From NCBI RefSeq assembly GCF_011299575.1, contig NZ_CP049863.1, forward strand, positions 1-64,000: a DNA stretch of 64,000 bases, read 5' to 3'. Position numbers and translations under genes: made by a program. This stretch comes from Leucobacter viscericola (lineage in GTDB: Bacteria > Actinomycetota > Actinomycetes > Actinomycetales > Microbacteriaceae). Below are positions 26,865 to 33,629 of the stretch, piece by piece; the first letter of the stretch is position 1; every line of letters begins with the position of its first letter. The notes beneath the pieces are model-generated. The model had not been told where the DNA came from. It worked only from the letters and a program-made list of their open reading frames with translations, and ran no database searches.

Positions 26865-26885
26865 AGTTTACAGTTAGTTCATAGC
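26865..26885 (-). promoter_or_regulatory. Late promoter before the tape measure gene
   Basis: On the - strand: GCTATG (26,885-26,880), nine bases, TAAACT (26,870-26,865), six bases, ATG 26,858. CTGTAAACTGTC is identical to the sequence before the gene at 29,555. No ribosome binding site lies between the box and the start codon. Confidence 0.5.
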
Positions 26886-26890
26886 TAAAA

Positions 26891-27331
26891 CTAAGCTGCG
26901 ATTCCTTCCTGCGCCTCGGACGCCCTTTCGACAAGGGTCTTGTAGTAGGTGTCGCGCGTCTCCAGCCAGGTTGCCCCGTCGACATAGTATGGCTCCGGCC
27001 TCAGGGAAATGCCATGCGCCGACTTGCCCTTCTTGCTATCAGCGTCGTTGCGTCGATCAATTTCCCTCTTTGCAACGCACTCATCTTCCTGGATGGAGAA
27101 CTGCACGCCGCCCGTTTCGTCGTGGCACATCCAGACGGGCATTCCGCATTGGCCGCAGCGCTCCTGCTCCATGATTTGCAGAGCTTCGATGAGAAGGAAG
27201 TCGTGGTGGCGCCAAGGGAGCGTTGGGTCCTCCCGGAATAGCATGGCCGTAGGCCGTATTCCTGCCGCGATCGCCGCGCGGATCAGGGTGACATATCTCG
27301 CTCCGGCCGAGCTGGCGAGATAGCCCGCTAA
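26891..27331 (-). CDS. Tail assembly chaperone, -1 frame extension
   Basis: This frame is open from 27,331 to its stop at 26,891 and lies in -1 relative to the gene before it. It is reached by slippage at the T run 27,331-27,335. The extension reads LAGYLASSAGARYVTLIRAA, then an in-frame ATG at 27,244 (MLFREDPTLPWRHHDFLLIE), a cysteine cluster CGQCGMPVWMC and a charged end: 146 residues. In siphophages the longer chaperone made by -1 frameshifting helps wrap the tape measure. Independent start at 27,244 is possible but less likely. Confidence 0.7.
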   Translation of the reverse strand, partial: LAGYLASSAGARYVTLIRAAIAAGIRPTAMLFREDPTLPWRHHDFLLIEALQIMEQERCGQCGMPVWMCHDETGGVQFSIQEDECVAKREIDRRNDADSKKGKSAHGISLRPEPYYVDGATWLETRDTYYKTLVERASEAQEGIAA

Positions 27332-27336
27332 AAATC
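27328..27336 (-). other. Programmed -1 ribosomal frameshift site
   Basis: On the - strand the last codons are GAT TTT TAG. Slipping back one base on the T run lets the Phe tRNA re-pair with TTT and continue TTA GCG GGC in the -1 frame, which is open for 146 codons. The position, just before the stop of a gene upstream of the tape measure gene, is the conserved place for this event in tailed phages. Confidence 0.7.
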
Positions 27337-27993
27337 CGCGCTATCGAGCGCCTCCTCGGAGATGGCGGCTCGATTGAGTAGCGCGTTGAGGGCCCGATCC
27401 AGCTGTCGCTGCTGCTCCTTGGGTGCGTAGTTGCGCAGGCTTGCGGCCTCCTCGAGTCGCAGCTTGTCCTTGCGAGCGCCTGTCGAATTGTCCATGATGC
27501 TCACCAGCGTCGAGACGAGGGCGCGAGCAAACCACTCCTTCTGATACTCCTCGAGCTTGTTATCGGGCACCGGCAATGACTTGAGCCCGACTGCCTCCAG
27601 ACTTTCCTTCTGGAGCAATTCTTCGGCAATCGGGGGAATCCACTGAAGGGTGACCGTGAGGGAGTCTCGCTTGATCTCGGCGGCCGTTTCACGAATCTTC
27701 TCCTGAAGAGCCTTGATCCGCTCCCCGTCGCGGCTCTCTTCGTCTTTCGATTCTTCGTCGTGCAGCTCTCCGACGAGGCCAGACTTCGAGTAGCCCATAG
27801 GCACGCCTAGTGCGTTCTTTTCTTCTCGAACGTAGCCAAGCTTCGTGCCCAGCTCCTCGTTCATGTAGAGGGTGACGATTTGTGGGTCTCGCTTTGGGCG
27901 GTTGACGAGTCGGTCGAGGAGATCGAAGTCTTTGCGCTCCTGCTGTACTTCTTCCACAAGCTCGTTGGTGCTGGCGTCGATTGATTCGGTCAT
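27328..27993 (-). CDS. Tail assembly chaperone
   Basis: A protein of 221 residues from ATG 27,993 with GGAGGATCAC upstream. It is helical and charged (RLVNRPKRDPQIVTLYMNEE, LQEKIRETAAEIKRDSLTVT) and lies between the tail tube genes and the tape measure gene, the standard place for the G/GT-type chaperone. It ends SADF followed by TAG, with a five-T slippery run directly at the end. Confidence 0.75.
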   Translation of the reverse strand: MTESIDASTNELVEEVQQERKDFDLLDRLVNRPKRDPQIVTLYMNEELGTKLGYVREEKNALGVPMGYSKSGLVGELHDEESKDEESRDGERIKALQEKIRETAAEIKRDSLTVTLQWIPPIAEELLQKESLEAVGLKSLPVPDNKLEEYQKEWFARALVSTLVSIMDNSTGARKDKLRLEEAASLRNYAPKEQQRQLDRALNALLNRAAISEEALDSADF

Positions 27994-28015
27994 GTGATCC
28001 TCCAGGTTGGTAGTG

Positions 28016-28768
28016 CTAGGAAACGGTGATGCTCAGCGGCGTGCCGGGTGCTGAGCCTGGGTAAGTGGCAGTGATGCTTGCTGTGCCAGCGGTCTTGGGG
28101 ATAGCCCAGCCGTGCGGTAGCGGTTCAAGAACTGCGTCATCGCTTGAGGTGTACTGGGCGCCTACCGTGATGTCATTGCCCTCGTAGAGAGCGTTCAGGC
28201 AGAGCGGCTTGCCGATCGTTGCCGTGGAGCCACCGACCGGCGTCAGGGTGACGCTCGTTGCTGGTGATGAGGGCACGATCGCGTTAATTCCAGCCTGGCC
28301 GAGGGGGCGGAAATTGACCTTGAAGCTATATCCGGTATCAGCTCGCTCGTGCGTCTCCGCGTCGGTAATAACCCGGTATAAGTTCCAGACTTGGCCCGCT
28401 TCTGCTGGCGTAGAGATTGGCAGCACTCCACGAATCGCTACGACGAGCTTGGAGTGGGGCACGATGACGAGATCGTGAATCTGCTTAATGATGCCTGTAT
28501 CGCCAGGCTTCGGAGTCAAGAAAGATGCGGTTCCGCCGAACTGAAGGAGGGCTCGCATCTGCGCGCCAGCCTCATCCTCAAGAGTTGGGTCCTCATCCAT
28601 GCTGGAAGCCTGCACGTTGAGATCAAACTGATCCCACCGCATAGCTGCGCGCGCAGGGACGAGAGCATTAATCTCCGCTTCGGTGGCGGCGTCGATATTG
28701 GCAATGGCCGTCTCTACGCCAAGGCGTACCTCGACGTTCTTGTTACTGGTAACTCGAGTATCAGTCAT
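28016..28768 (-). CDS. Major tail protein with C-terminal Ig-like domain
   Basis: A protein of 250 residues. The first 165 form a tail-tube-like region (NVEVRLGVETAIANIDAATE, VWNLYRVITDAETHERADTG). After a Ser/Pro linker, residues 170-250 resemble a Big_2-type Ig domain (TSVTLTPVGGSTATIGKPLC, TAGTASITATYPGSAPGTPL), a common decoration of tail tube subunits. Start ATG 28,768 follows AAGGAACTCCA. A second tail-tube-like protein precedes it. Confidence 0.65.
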   Translation of the reverse strand: MTDTRVTSNKNVEVRLGVETAIANIDAATEAEINALVPARAAMRWDQFDLNVQASSMDEDPTLEDEAGAQMRALLQFGGTASFLTPKPGDTGIIKQIHDLVIVPHSKLVVAIRGVLPISTPAEAGQVWNLYRVITDAETHERADTGYSFKVNFRPLGQAGINAIVPSSPATSVTLTPVGGSTATIGKPLCLNALYEGNDITVGAQYTSSDDAVLEPLPHGWAIPKTAGTASITATYPGSAPGTPLSITVS

Positions 28769-28777
28769 TGGAGTTCC

Positions 28778-29365
28778 TTACGCTGTAAGCTCTGCGGCGA
28801 ACTGGACGATGTTCTTGGGGATGAAGGTCTGTCCGACCGTGATGTTGGCACCGTTCGCATATGCCGGGATCTGAACGTCAGTGCCAACAAGGTAGTAATC
28901 CCAGCGCTCACCAACTACCGCCAACTCGGTCTGCTTTACGCCGATCCGGTGGGCAATGATGTACGGTACGTCAGGTGCGAATGTCAGCTTATTGAAGAGA
29001 TTGTATGCACCGTTGGCGGTGAGGTCCTTGTCGCGAAAGCCAGTCATTGCGGCCTCAAACTGCTTAGTAGTGAGTTCCTCAACTTGGCCCACATCGCAAA
29101 TCACACGGTCAGTGTCAGCCTCAGAATCAGTGAGACCCAGGGTCATGTCATCCTTCACTGCGCAGGAGACGTTTCCGCCACCGCTTGCGTTGGGATGCCC
29201 GGAACTCGTTACTGGAATCCAGTGGTTCAACGCTGTGGTTGTGAGCCCGTCACTCGTGAGGGGCGTAAGTCCATTTGAATGGATCGCCTGGGCGTTACCA
29301 AGTGGGTCAACGTAAGCGGGGATGAGAAGAACGGTCTCATTTCCGCGTAGGACGCGATCAGACAT
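28778..29365 (-). CDS. Phage tail tube-like protein
   Basis: A protein of 195 residues, MSDRVLRGNETVLLIPAYVD, with beta-rich sequence (CAVKDDMTLGLTDSEADTDR, VICDVGQVEELTTKQFEAAM) and a C-terminal part LVGTDVQIPAYANGANITVG that resembles phage tail tube or major tail subunits. Two tail-tube-like genes in a row occur in some actinophages. ATG 29,365 overlaps the end of the small gene before it and has GGAGAGC upstream. Confidence 0.6.
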   Translation of the reverse strand: MSDRVLRGNETVLLIPAYVDPLGNAQAIHSNGLTPLTSDGLTTTALNHWIPVTSSGHPNASGGGNVSCAVKDDMTLGLTDSEADTDRVICDVGQVEELTTKQFEAAMTGFRDKDLTANGAYNLFNKLTFAPDVPYIIAHRIGVKQTELAVVGERWDYYLVGTDVQIPAYANGANITVGQTFIPKNIVQFAAELTA

Positions 29366-29555
29366 CCTTGCTCTCCTTCGATTTTGATTCGGACTTGCTG
29401 GCGGCGCCCTTGGCCTGGAGGTCCTTTATGGAGACACGGGGCTTTGCGGTCTCACGAACCTCTGCCACCAGATCGCCCATGCCGCGAGCGGTGGTGGGGT
29501 GCATTTCGCTGACTAGGCCCGTCTCGCGGTGCCGGTATTTCCTAAACTCAGGCAT
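29358..29555 (-). CDS. Small basic/acidic tail-region protein
   Basis: A protein of 65 residues starting MPEFRKYRHRETGLVSEMHP, with a Lys/Ser/Glu-rich end (KGAASKSESKSKESKDV). ATG 29,555 has no ribosome binding site; TAAACT sits exactly six bases upstream, implying a leaderless mRNA. Its place between tail terminator and tail tube is typical for a small tail accessory gene. Confidence 0.55.
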   Translation of the reverse strand: MPEFRKYRHRETGLVSEMHPTTARGMGDLVAEVRETAKPRVSIKDLQAKGAASKSESKSKESKDV

Positions 29556-29561
29556 GTCGAC

Positions 29562-29582
29562 AGTTTACAGCATATACATAGC
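29562..29582 (-). promoter_or_regulatory. Late promoter GCTATG-N9-TAAACT-N6-ATG
   Basis: On the - strand: GCTATG (29,582-29,577), nine bases, TAAACT (29,567-29,562), six bases, ATG 29,555. CTGTAAACTGTC is shared with the tape measure promoter at 26,865. Confidence 0.5.
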
Positions 29583-29588
29583 CAGTGC

Positions 29589-30032
29589 TCAGGAATGGCT
29601 TAGGTTGATGGTTGCGGTGAAATATCGCTGAAGCTCAACTCGGCTCGGCATGTTGTCTGTCGACTGGAGGGCATATGAGAAGCTCGCGCCTCCACGAAAG
29701 CCGGTCGAGTTGTCGCCGTCAGGAGACCAGTCAAGGAAGGAGGCATCTAGCTCGTCTGCAAGGTTCTCGGCCGAGTCGCCGTCTGAGCAGTAGAGAAAAA
29801 TGCTCACGGGCCAAAGGTGGGGATAGTCCTGTTCGCCGTCGCCGATCGTTCGCCCGTAGCCAGGAACAGGGCGCCCAAAGTGCAAAACCGCATAGGGCTC
29901 CATTCGCCCATAAGCATCGGATCGCGGCGTGAAGCCTTTCTTGACCTCTGTAGTGAATACGTCAGATACGCTGCTTAGGCCGAGGACGCGAGACTTGATT
30001 GCGGCGCGAGCGTTGCTCATATCGAGGCTCAT
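29589..30032 (-). CDS. Tail terminator-like protein
   Basis: A protein of 147 residues. It contains KSRVLGLSSVSDVFTTEVKK, HLWPVSIFLYCSDGDSAENL and ATINLSHS, the strand-helix pattern of tail terminator (gpU-like) proteins. The start ATG 30,032 overlaps the preceding gene. It sits in the usual place between head-tail joining genes and the tail tube. Confidence 0.55.
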   Translation of the reverse strand: MSLDMSNARAAIKSRVLGLSSVSDVFTTEVKKGFTPRSDAYGRMEPYAVLHFGRPVPGYGRTIGDGEQDYPHLWPVSIFLYCSDGDSAENLADELDASFLDWSPDGDNSTGFRGGASFSYALQSTDNMPSRVELQRYFTATINLSHS

Positions 30033-30469
30033 GAGACCTTGAATCCTAACTGGGCTAATTTGTGTTTGAGTTCTGTGACAGCAATCAGGTGGGGCGTTTG
30101 GATTGCTTGCATTGGCACAATTCGACTGTTGCCGCCTTCCTGGTAGTTGACGCGGGCAAGAGTCGTCTGTGGCGTATCCTCAAGCCAGCCGAATGAGAGT
30201 TGTGCCCGCTCTTTGCCCGCGGCCTCCAGGTTTTGTCGAATTGCGAGGTACATTGCGTCAGTTTCTCGTCGACCGGCCTGACCACCGCGCCTGGCCCTCG
30301 CTTCTCCGGTAGGGGTTGTTGCGTTGCTTACTGCCTCGCGAATATCAATGACCGCCTGTCTTCCGACAAGCGAAAGGGCCTCGATTGCTTCCTCATGCAA
30401 GCTGCTTCCGAATGCAGAAAGGTTCTCGGTGAGTTTTTCGGGGTTACCCTTGATCCACCTGATACCCAT
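30029..30469 (-). CDS. HK97 gp10-like tail completion protein
   Basis: ATG 30,469 overlaps the stop of the gene before (TAATG); an upstream start would overlap more. The 146-residue product has ENLSAFGSSLHEEAIEALSL, a helical segment VIDIREAVSNATTPTGEARA and an end ELKHKLAQLGFKVS, consistent with the gp10-like family that completes the head-tail joint. Assigned by pattern and order. Confidence 0.55.
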   Translation of the reverse strand: MGIRWIKGNPEKLTENLSAFGSSLHEEAIEALSLVGRQAVIDIREAVSNATTPTGEARARRGGQAGRRETDAMYLAIRQNLEAAGKERAQLSFGWLEDTPQTTLARVNYQEGGNSRIVPMQAIQTPHLIAVTELKHKLAQLGFKVS

Positions 30470-30882
30470 TAGGGCATCACCGGGAGAACCGCCAGCTCCG
30501 TGAGGGTGTTGATTGTCCGAAGGGCCGCCTCGCTTGAGTTTACGGAGTCGGTGACAGTGAAGCCGTAGTGACATAGATTGGGGTCTCGATCGGCAAAGTG
30601 GACCCTGATTAGCATGTCTTTTCGTATGATGGGATCGGTCGGGCGCAGCTCAATTTCGAACTGAAAAGGCCGCTTCACGAGTTGCTGCCCTGAGTCGTGC
30701 GAGATTGAGGGATTTCGAACCTGCTGTACTCGTGCAGGGCGACGAGAGATAATCGCAGTCGGGTTTCCGCTCGCATCCTCTTGGGTCGAGTCGAAGATTG
30801 AGATGACCGCCTTGCGGAACTGCGCAGCAACGTTCTCGACGTCTTCCTGCCAAGCGTTGACCCCTAGGGCCGGAAGTCCCAC
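30469..30882 (-). CDS. Head-tail joining-like protein
   Basis: A protein of 137 residues starting MGLPALGVNAWQEDVENVAA. It has NPTAIISRRPARVQQVRNPS and KRPFQFEIELRPTDPIIRKD, a small beta-barrel type of sequence seen in head closure or DUF6093-like proteins. It is the most head-proximal structural gene visible; capsid, portal and terminase genes that would normally precede it are absent. Starts at ATG 30,882, which overlaps the previous stop. Confidence 0.5.
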   Translation of the reverse strand: MGLPALGVNAWQEDVENVAAQFRKAVISIFDSTQEDASGNPTAIISRRPARVQQVRNPSISHDSGQQLVKRPFQFEIELRPTDPIIRKDMLIRVHFADRDPNLCHYGFTVTDSVNSSEAALRTINTLTELAVLPVMP

Positions 30883-31124
30883 TACAAGACCTTTCGGCGT
30901 GCGTTTCGAGAACGCTGACTTTGGCCCGTTCGCTTCTCGAGCTTCACTGCTCGACGGCGTGCTTCGATGACCTCAGAAGGTACGAAGCCAAACTTGGAAC
31001 CGGGTTTCGCGCCAAGGTCAAGTGAGGGGATGGCGCCGCTATTTGCCAGTGCTCGCAGCGTGGGGGCTGAGACGCCAAGAATTTCTGCCATCTTGGCCGT
31101 ACCTACAGGTGCTTCAGTGGTCAA
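30882..31124 (-). CDS. Small HTH DNA-binding protein (MerR/excisionase-like)
   Basis: TTG 31,124 with GGAGGAG seven bases upstream. The 80-residue product has TAKMAEILGVSAPTLRALAN followed by KFGFVPSEVIEARRRAVKLE, the winged-helix pattern of MerR/HTH_17/excisionase proteins, and a basic end. It is the first gene of the tail operon, next to the attachment site and two operator palindromes. It could be the excisionase, the late regulator, or both. Confidence 0.6.
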   Translation of the reverse strand: MTTEAPVGTAKMAEILGVSAPTLRALANSGAIPSLDLGAKPGSKFGFVPSEVIEARRRAVKLEKRTGQSQRSRNARRKVL

Positions 31125-31148
31125 AGTAACTCCTCCTCGCCACTGATT

Positions 31149-31197
31149 TTAGCCCACTAATCACATATTTAGCCAGCTAAATAATCGCATTAGTGTT
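31149..31197 (-). promoter_or_regulatory. Operator cluster of the tail operon
   Basis: TTAGCCCACTAA (31,149-31,160) and TTAGCCAGCTAA (31,169-31,180) lie 20 bases apart, about two helical turns. On the - strand AACACTAATGCG (31,197-31,186) precedes them. The same set of elements is found before the left-arm genes at 5869 and 10,168. This is the best candidate for the regulated promoter of the leftward tail-lysis operon. Confidence 0.55.
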
Positions 31198-31205
31198 ACG
31201 CGGGC

Positions 31206-31278
31206 TGTTGGCGTGCCAACACTCACGCCAACCTCCCAGGCGGTGTTCCTTGCCACGACTGGTGTTGGCGTGCCAACA
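31206..31278. repeat. Two copies of TGTTGGCGTGCCAACA near the attachment site
   Basis: The 16-base inverted repeat TGTTGGC-GT-GCCAACA occurs at 31,206-31,221 and 31,263-31,278, spaced 57 bases. A further half site GCCAAC is at 31,227-31,232. They lie 83-182 bases from the tRNA-type core at 31,361. Their place suits arm-type sites for integrase or excisionase. Confidence 0.5.
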
Positions 31279-31360
31279 TCGACTTAGCGCGAAATTGTGT
31301 GAGATGACGCATTTTCCGCATGAAATCAACGATAAACGGCGCAAGGTCGGGGTGGTTCAC

Positions 31361-31388
31361 AGGGGTTCGAATCCCCTCAGATCCACCA
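31361..31388 (+). other. Attachment site: 3' end of a tRNA or tmRNA gene
   Basis: AGGGG-TTCGAAT-CCCCT is a T-arm, followed by CAGATCC, A and CCA. The upstream 75 bases contain no GGATCTG or anticodon arm, so only the 3' end is present. This is how a phage attachment core looks at the end away from the intact gene. The prophage therefore ends here and host genes begin at 31,436. The core may extend some bases to the left. Confidence 0.65.
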
Positions 31389-31435
31389 TTTAATCTCGTG
31401 AAAGCCGTAGCTGAAGCGCGTCTCTGGGCCGCAGT

Positions 31436-31762
31436 TTAGCCAGTGATTTCGGGTGCTGAAATTCCTTGCAGGATCGCATCGAGCAATCCGGGGTAAGCCT
31501 TTTGTAGTTCATCGGTTCGAAGCTCGTTCAATATTCGGTTGCCGCTGGCGCGGTGAGTGGCAATCACTCCGGATTCGCGCAGAACCCGAAAGTGGTGACT
31601 CCTCGTGCTTTTCGAGACATCGACGTCGAAGGCGCCGCACGCAATGGGTTCGCTGGAGGATGCGAGTTGAGCGATGATTGTCAGCCGAACCGGGTCCGCA
31701 CATGCGTGCAGCACGTGGGCGAGCTCTAGCTCTGTCGGGGGAGCTGGAACAGGTCTGGTCAT
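31436..31762 (-). CDS. ArsR-family HTH regulator
   Basis: A protein of 108 residues with the winged-helix ArsR pattern: LAHVLHACADPVRLTIIAQL, then SKSTRSHHFRVLRESGVIAT. Cysteines at positions near 16 and 42 are possible but not the classic metal-binding pair. It is divergent from an F420-type reductase, and a perfect 18-bp-arm palindrome lies between the two starts, so it probably represses both in response to a small molecule or redox signal. Confidence 0.75.
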   Translation of the reverse strand: MTRPVPAPPTELELAHVLHACADPVRLTIIAQLASSSEPIACGAFDVDVSKSTRSHHFRVLRESGVIATHRASGNRILNELRTDELQKAYPGLLDAILQGISAPEITG

Positions 31763-31798
31763 CGTGCGACTCTCGTTTGCATGGAATCATTCTATCGG

Positions 31799-31836
31799 CA
31801 TATCAGGTGTTCGATGAACATCGAACACCTGATATG
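31799..31836. promoter_or_regulatory. Operator: 18-bp arms around a 2-base centre
   Basis: CATATCAGGTGTTCGATG (31,799-31,816), AA, then its exact reverse complement (31,819-31,836). It covers the promoter of the + gene, whose TATGGT box (31,833-31,838) lies six bases before ATG 31,845. It is the likely binding site of the ArsR-type protein next door. Confidence 0.7.
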
Positions 31837-31844
31837 GTTGATGA

Positions 31845-32546
31845 ATGACAACAATCTCTACGATCGGCGCTGGAAACATCCCCACCGCCATTGCCAGGCT
31901 TGCCGCATCTACCGGACATCGTTTGTTGATGACTAATAGTCGGGGGCCACATACTCTGCAAGAACATGTCCGATCACTCGGTGGTCACGTCGAGGCCGTG
32001 ACGATGCAGGATGCCGTGGATGCGTCGGACATTGTGGTTCTCTCGGTTCCCTTGAGCGCGGTGAGAACTCTGCCTTCGGATTTGCTCGACGGCAAGGTGG
32101 TCATTGATACCGTCAATTACTACCCACAACGGGATGGGCAGGTGCCAGAACTGGACACAAAACATGCCACCACCTCTCAGATCGTGGCGGGGCATTTTCG
32201 GGGTGCGCGCGTCGTGAAGGGATTCAACAGTATCGTTCACGCGCACCTGGCAATACTTGGGCGGCCCTCCCGGTCTCCCGGACGATCGGCTCTTCCGATC
32301 GCAAGTGATGACGCCGCAGCTAAAGCGTTGGTGGGTTCGCTGTTTGACGACCTTGGCTATGACGCAATCGATGCGGGGGGACTTGCTGAAAGCTGGCGAT
32401 TCGAGCGGGATCAGCCTGCCTACTGTCTTCCCTACGCGGCTGATCGGAAGGCCATGCTCAGTCGCGAACCGGGGCAGCCCGTGCCTGAAGGTCAGCAGGT
32501 CACTAGGGAGCAGTTGTTGGCGCTGCTCGATGAAGCGGTTCGCTGA
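31845..32546 (+). CDS. NADPH-dependent F420 reductase-type oxidoreductase
   Basis: A protein of 233 residues with an N-terminal Rossmann motif (TISTIGAGNIPTAIARLAAS), a conserved DASDIVVLSVPLSAV strand and VKGFNSIVHAHLA, matching the NADP oxidoreductase/coenzyme F420-dependent family. It likely transfers hydride between NAD(P)H and a deazaflavin or quinone-like substrate. No Shine-Dalgarno; TATGGT lies six bases before ATG, so the mRNA is probably leaderless. Controlled by the divergent ArsR protein. Confidence 0.7.
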   Translation: MTTISTIGAGNIPTAIARLAASTGHRLLMTNSRGPHTLQEHVRSLGGHVEAVTMQDAVDASDIVVLSVPLSAVRTLPSDLLDGKVVIDTVNYYPQRDGQVPELDTKHATTSQIVAGHFRGARVVKGFNSIVHAHLAILGRPSRSPGRSALPIASDDAAAKALVGSLFDDLGYDAIDAGGLAESWRFERDQPAYCLPYAADRKAMLSREPGQPVPEGQQVTREQLLALLDEAVR

Positions 32547-32604
32547 TCTCGTCGAAACGAGGGCGGTGGGAAGCTGATGAAGTGGCTCGTGGGCCGCACC
32601 TGAG

Positions 32605-33552
32605 CTAAACCCGACTCACGAGCTCGGAGGTTGCCGCACCCGGTGTGGTGAGTTTATCGGCAACCTCGTGGATTAGAGCTTGCAGAGCCGTGCTCGCTGG
32701 TGTTGGGGTCATGTCTGAGCGTCGGGCAACGCTCACTGTGCGGGTCAGCGCCGAATCTGCGAGTGGGGTTGCGCGCAACAGTGGACGGTCAACCGCAACC
32801 ATCGCGGGCACAATCGCCACACCAATGCCGCGCTCGACGAACCTCAGCACGGCGTCCATTTCGGCACCCTCAACCGCGACGAAGGGGTGCACACCATGCG
32901 CCTGCAGTGCCGCGTCGACCGCTACGCGGAGGTCGTAGTTTTTGGGGAACATGATGTGCGGTAGTTCGGTGAGGTCTTCGATCTCCGCGGCTGATCCTGC
33001 CATTGAGGTAAAGGGGTCGGGGTTGGAGGAAGCAGAAACAACAACGAGGCTCTCGCGCAAGACTGGTTCGCGCTCGAGCACCGCACGCGCTGCGCCCGAC
33101 GACACGCTCGTCACGATGAGTGCGAGGTCGAGTGATCCCTCCATGAGTGCCTCGATGAGACTGCGCGAACCCCGCTCGAGGATCTCGATGTCGATTCCCG
33201 GGTAGCGGACCCGAAACTCGGCCAGAACGTCGGCAACGAGGCTTGTGCAGAGTGTCGGGGTGGCCCCAAGTCGAATTCGACCTCGCCGAAGCCCGGCGAG
33301 CTCGGCCATTTCGCCGCGCGCGGTGTCGGCATCGGCGAGTATTCGACGTGCGAGCGGAAGCAGGCGCTCGCCCGCGCTGGTGAGGGTGATGTTTCCGCGT
33401 GCTCGATGAAACAACTCGACACCCAGGTCGGCCTCAAGTGTGGCGATCTGCCGGCTGAGTGAGGGCTGGGCAAGGTGTAGTTGCTCGGCGGCTCGGGTGA
33501 AGTGGCCGATGCTCGCAACCTCGGAAAAGCTGCGTAACTGCTCGAGATTCAT
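32605..33552 (-). CDS. LysR-family transcriptional regulator
   Basis: A protein of 315 residues. The N-terminal HTH reads LEQLRSFSEVASIGHFTRAA then LSRQIATLEADLGVELFHRA. The rest is the substrate-binding domain (IRLGATPTLCTSLVADVLAE). ATG 33,552 has TATGCT six bases upstream and no ribosome binding site. It is divergent from the flavoprotein gene at 33,630, which it probably activates. Confidence 0.85.
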   Translation of the reverse strand: MNLEQLRSFSEVASIGHFTRAAEQLHLAQPSLSRQIATLEADLGVELFHRARGNITLTSAGERLLPLARRILADADTARGEMAELAGLRRGRIRLGATPTLCTSLVADVLAEFRVRYPGIDIEILERGSRSLIEALMEGSLDLALIVTSVSSGAARAVLEREPVLRESLVVVSASSNPDPFTSMAGSAAEIEDLTELPHIMFPKNYDLRVAVDAALQAHGVHPFVAVEGAEMDAVLRFVERGIGVAIVPAMVAVDRPLLRATPLADSALTRTVSVARRSDMTPTPASTALQALIHEVADKLTTPGAATSELVSRV

Positions 33553-33629
33553 GTTAATAGCATAAGTGCATCGTAATCATTAAAACTATTCATTGGAGTA
33601 ATCGTCGGCGCCTCCGTAACGTGGTCCGC

